In this document: positions 36,026 to 37,766 of the stretch, one piece after another | Numbering within the stretch: the first letter of the stretch is position 1 | Layout: every line of letters starts with the position of its first letter | From: an uncultured Candidatus Saccharibacteria bacterium | GTDB taxonomy: Bacteria; Patescibacteriota; Saccharimonadia; Saccharimonadales; Saccharimonadaceae | Reading direction: 5' to 3' | Length of the DNA: 37,766 bases | NCBI GenBank assembly: GCA_947166895.1 | Contig: CAMVFY010000006.1 | Location: 1-37,766, forward strand | Position numbers and translations under genes: made by a program | Notes under the pieces: model-generated | The model's database searches: none | What the model was told of the DNA's origin: nothing | What the model saw: only the letters and a program-made list of their open reading frames with translations

Positions 36026-37465
36026 TTACTTTTGGAGAAAATATTGATTGATTTTTTGCATTTTTTCGTAATAGTCGTCTAGGGACCCATCTGGCTTTCG
36101 CTTTCCTTTAGTCGTAAAGTATCCTTCTACTGGGGGATAGTATTTTCCAGATTGATCTGCTTCATCTTTTAAATTTTCACGCCGACCATCTTTGTCTCTA
36201 ATATCGTGTCTGTTCCACTGCACAATTAAATACTTACCAAAGTCCTTCTCTAATTGTTTTGCTATTTTAGATTCTCTTTCGCCACCGTCTATAATGACTG
36301 CTGCTTTTTGTATGCCGATATCATCAGCTAGAGTGAGAGCTAGTTTAAAACTTTCGCATCCGCCCACTCCATAACTAAAAATATTTATATCGTCATCCAG
36401 TTGTCCATCATTGCTCAGTAGACAGGCATCATCTTTTCCTTCTGTAAACAGTATTTTATCTGAGAAGAAAATTTCTTTTGCCATGATGTTTGAGTTAAAT
36501 GGATGGTGCCAGTTATCTGCATGGACTAGTTTTTGATAAATTGAATACTCTTGTAGTTTATAAATATTGGATTCTTTTCCGTCATGCACTAAGCGATTAA
36601 CCCTCGCGCCATTTTTAATGTATTCCCAGTCGACCATATATGGGCTATGTGTAGCAATTAAAATTTGGCGTTTGTATGATTGTTTGGCTAAAAGTTTTAT
36701 CAATCTTTTTTGGGCTGTCGGATGCAGACTAAGCTCTGGCTCATCTATGACGAGCATAGATTTATTATTACTATTCATTAAATATGCCAGTATCAACATC
36801 ACTGAGGAGACTCCATCGCCAAGAAAGTCTACCCGATGTTTTATTTGATTGTCCGTAGTTTTGTACGTAACATATATCTGATCCTCATGCTCGGTGGTAA
36901 AAGACTGAAAGTTTGGAAATACAGAACGCATAAGTCTAAGAAACATATTTCTTTTTCCGTTATCAAGCTGTATTGTATGGAAATAATCTGCGATTGTGCT
37001 ATCATTAAAAGCCCCGTCATTTATTTGACGTCTTAGGCTCGTGTTCCTGTGTGAAAATGGAGTAGGCTGATTAGATGGATATTGGTTTAAAACTTGGGGG
37101 CTCCAATAACGTCTTGAGGGAATGAAAATTGGGGGGTTAGATAGATTAGCTCCTGTATTTTTAAGGACACAAGCATCTTTATGTAGTAAACTAAGTTGCT
37201 GGACCACCTTGCTGTTCATATCGTAAAAAGCAAAACGAATACTAGAGTTTAAGATATCTGATGAACGCAATGTTGAACTATCGATATTATTGTCTGCTGC
37301 AGAGAATTTCATAGCTTCCAATAAACTAGTTTTGCCGCTGTTGTTTTCGCCAACAAGAAAGGTAAGACCGCTGCCAACTTTTTTGTTTTTTGGGATTGCA
37401 AAAGATAATGTTTGTTTCTTTATAAAACATCTGAATGATTTGACTTCGAATTTAGAAATATACAT
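36026..37465 (-). CDS. OLD-family-like ATPase with TOPRIM domain
   Basis: Walker A LVGENNSGKTSLLEAM, ABC-type MLVIDEPELSLHPTAQKRL, THSPYMVDW, TOPRIM-like ILFTEGKDDACLL; SD upstream of ATG. Confidence 0.88.
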   Translation of the reverse strand: MYISKFEVKSFRCFIKKQTLSFAIPKNKKVGSGLTFLVGENNSGKTSLLEAMKFSAADNNIDSSTLRSSDILNSSIRFAFYDMNSKVVQQLSLLHKDACVLKNTGANLSNPPIFIPSRRYWSPQVLNQYPSNQPTPFSHRNTSLRRQINDGAFNDSTIADYFHTIQLDNGKRNMFLRLMRSVFPNFQSFTTEHEDQIYVTYKTTDNQIKHRVDFLGDGVSSVMLILAYLMNSNNKSMLVIDEPELSLHPTAQKRLIKLLAKQSYKRQILIATHSPYMVDWEYIKNGARVNRLVHDGKESNIYKLQEYSIYQKLVHADNWHHPFNSNIMAKEIFFSDKILFTEGKDDACLLSNDGQLDDDINIFSYGVGGCESFKLALTLADDIGIQKAAVIIDGGERESKIAKQLEKDFGKYLIVQWNRHDIRDKDGRRENLKDEADQSGKYYPPVEGYFTTKGKRKPDGSLDDYYEKMQKINQYFLQK

Positions 37466-37485
37466 AGATTAACTCCTTGGTATTT

Positions 37486-37766
37486 TTACAATATGGTATA
37501 TTTTTCATCAATCATCCAATGTCCTCTAACTCTAAACGCCGGTATAGTGCCACGGATGGCTTTATTGGTGGCGGATTGAAGGTTAATGTCATTATTTTTC
37601 GCCCAGTCAGCTACCGGAATAATTTTCTTAGCAGTAAGTTTCGCAATTCTACGATAGAGCGCCTCAATCAAAAGACTCGCAAATAGTTCAGTTAGTTTAT
37701 TTGCTTTGTTGGTTTTTGTATATTCATCAAGAGCAGGGTAATATTCATCAAATTTCGATTTATTCG
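37486..37766 (-). CDS. C-terminal part of a protein continuing beyond the window; HTH-like end
   Basis: Open to the window edge: NKSKFDEYYPALDEYTKTNKANKLTELFASLLIEALYRRIAKLTAKKIIPVADWAKNNDINLQSATNKAIRGTIPAFRVRGHWMIDEKYTIL*. Confidence 0.6.
   Translation of the reverse strand, partial: NKSKFDEYYPALDEYTKTNKANKLTELFASLLIEALYRRIAKLTAKKIIPVADWAKNNDINLQSATNKAIRGTIPAFRVRGHWMIDEKYTIL

Noticed and set aside
36026-37465. Gabija system call
   Set aside because: GajB (UvrD-like helicase) is not visible next to the OLD-like gene in this window

Overview
The window looks like part of a Candidatus Saccharibacteria/Patescibacteria-type chromosome (inferred from gene content; not tested by search). From left to right: (1) a diversity-generating retroelement (DGR) cassette made of an Avd-like accessory gene, a DGR-type reverse transcriptase and an AAC-saturated template repeat; its 3' flank matches the first 23 nt of the window, so the variable target gene probably ends just left of coordinate 1. 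(2) tRNA-Ser(GCT) with a duplicated 3' tail. (3) A type IV secretion/pilus-like locus: four VirB2-like pilin genes, a VirB6-like protein, PrgI-like, TraC-like, VirB4 ATPase and a cell-wall hydrolase. comF and hsp20 are interspersed, and a CIRCE-controlled dnaJ-like gene and RNase Y follow. (4) tRNA-Lys(CTT), followed by an accessory/defence-like region: a GIY-YIG protein, a YgjP-like metallopeptidase, and a type I restriction-modification operon that also carries a second half-size S subunit, a DUF4145-like protein and a membrane protein. After these come hypothetical proteins, a PIN-domain gene with an upstream partner, and an OLD-like ATPase-TOPRIM protein. The most notable observations are the DGR with its truncated target, an A6-tract frameshift that removes the normal C-terminus of the main HsdS, the accessory genes inside the RM operon, a readthrough-like coding remnant after the OLD gene, and repeated promoter-to-ATG spacings that suggest leaderless mRNAs. 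All family assignments come from motif reading, without database searches.
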